DNA of 6,567 bases from CAYRWR01 sp964537555. Lineage in GTDB: Bacteria; Spirochaetota; Brevinematia; Brevinematales; CAYRWR01. The notes beneath the pieces are model-generated. The model saw nothing but the letters and a program-made list of their open reading frames with translations, was not told the origin of the DNA and made no database searches. Below, in pieces: positions 5,941 through 6,567 of the stretch; positions within the stretch are counted from its first letter, which is position 1, and the number at the start of each line of letters is the position of its first letter. Location of the stretch: contig CAZIAD010000092.1 of assembly GCA_964537555.1 (NCBI GenBank), forward strand, positions 1 to 6,567. The letters run 5' to 3'. The translations under genes and the position numbers were made by a program.

Positions 5941-6567
5941 TTATTCTACTTTTCCAATACCAACACCATTTGAATCATTCCAGATAAATATATAACCACC
6001 ATCTTTCAAAATACCTAATCTGGAATCATAAAAATTGGGCCCTACCATTGCTGTTTTCGATAATACAGACTTATCATCCACCGCACTCCAAAGCCGGACA
6101 ATTTTCTTCACAGTCCCTTTCATATCAATAGTCACAATTAAAGGAACGTAATCAAATTCAGGCCAATCCAATCCAACTTCGAGATGAATATCCCCATTTT
6201 TATCATCACCGAGAAATTTATACCAGTTTATTTTCGGTTTGCTTATACCAGTTCTGTTTGAAAGTTTCATGGCAAAATCGAAAACGATATTTTCAATTCC
6301 TAACTTATCGATAAATAATCTTTTTTTTATTTGTGTAGATTTAATCTCTAAAATATCAAACCAGAACTGTTTATCATTATAGCAATTTACATTTGGTAAA
6401 TATGCCATATTATGACCATATCCAGAGGGGATACCATTATAAATTGTTAAATCATTTATCCAAATATCCATAGTATAATTTGCTTTACTATATATCAAAT
6501 TATCTTCGTTTTTATATAAGTAGGTGTCTAAGTCGCCTATATATGAATAAACAGGTGATTTTATTTT
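5941..6567 (-). CDS. Unknown protein, 5' end outside window
   Basis: The frame is open from the right edge to TAA at 5943-5941, giving 208 residues of C-terminal sequence. The first in-window start-like codon (TTG at 6498) is not a credible start: the frame stays open for 23 further codons to the edge (KIKSPVYSYIGDLDTYLYK and on), so the real N-terminus lies beyond the window. The sequence is rich in Asn, Ile, Tyr, Lys and Asp and alternates short strands (IHLEVGLDWPEF, PLIVTIDMKGTVKKIVRLW, GGYIFIWNDSNGVGIGK), which suggests a beta-rich, possibly propeller- or sandwich-like fold. No motif is recognised and no function can be given. Base composition is far lower in GC than the gene immediately downstream, which raises the possibility of a different origin. 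Confidence 0.75.
   Translation of the reverse strand, partial: KIKSPVYSYIGDLDTYLYKNEDNLIYSKANYTMDIWINDLTIYNGIPSGYGHNMAYLPNVNCYNDKQFWFDILEIKSTQIKKRLFIDKLGIENIVFDFAMKLSNRTGISKPKINWYKFLGDDKNGDIHLEVGLDWPEFDYVPLIVTIDMKGTVKKIVRLWSAVDDKSVLSKTAMVGPNFYDSRLGILKDGGYIFIWNDSNGVGIGKVE

Overview
The window looks like chromosomal DNA from a Gram-negative-type bacterium, most plausibly a spirochaete (Spirochaetota). The reasons are a run of exported proteins of unknown function, a lipoprotein with a relaxed lipobox carrying an NADase-type glycan-binding (discoidin-like) domain, and TPR-rich periplasmic-type proteins. TGA is used as a stop, so the standard bacterial code applies. The lineage is an inference from protein type. 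There is no rRNA, tRNA, mobile element or CRISPR array here to confirm it.

Left part, minus strand. An exported, mostly helical protein of unknown function runs off the left edge (1-315) and has its own promoter. Upstream of it lies a two-gene unit transcribed leftward from about 2246. A lipoprotein with an N-terminal NADase-type glycan-binding domain (1143-2222) overlaps, by ATGA, an exported GerMN-like protein (472-1146). Both products should act outside the cytoplasm, which suggests envelope-surface or cell-wall work.

Centre, plus strand. A 187-nt divergent intergenic region (2223-2409) holds a well-formed sigma70-type promoter for each side. The rightward gene (2410-4977, 855 aa) is the most striking object. 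It is an exported protein that joins a TPR-like start, an HExxH zinc-metallopeptidase-like domain, a TPR array and a C-terminal class I glutamine-amidotransferase-like domain of the BPL_N (biotin-protein-ligase N-terminal) type with an intact Cys-His-Glu set. Four bases later comes a five-helix membrane protein of unknown function (4982-5581), probably co-transcribed.

Right part, minus strand. A small GC-rich gamma-glutamylcyclotransferase/AIG2-type protein (5523-5921) converges on the membrane-protein gene and overlaps its 3' end by 59 bp. Nineteen bases upstream of it is the 3' part of an AT-rich unknown gene (5941-6567) that enters from the right edge. Base composition changes abruptly at that junction.

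The candidate undescribed system is the 2410-5581 pair: a two-active-site envelope protein plus a membrane partner. Its biochemical role cannot be read from sequence alone.
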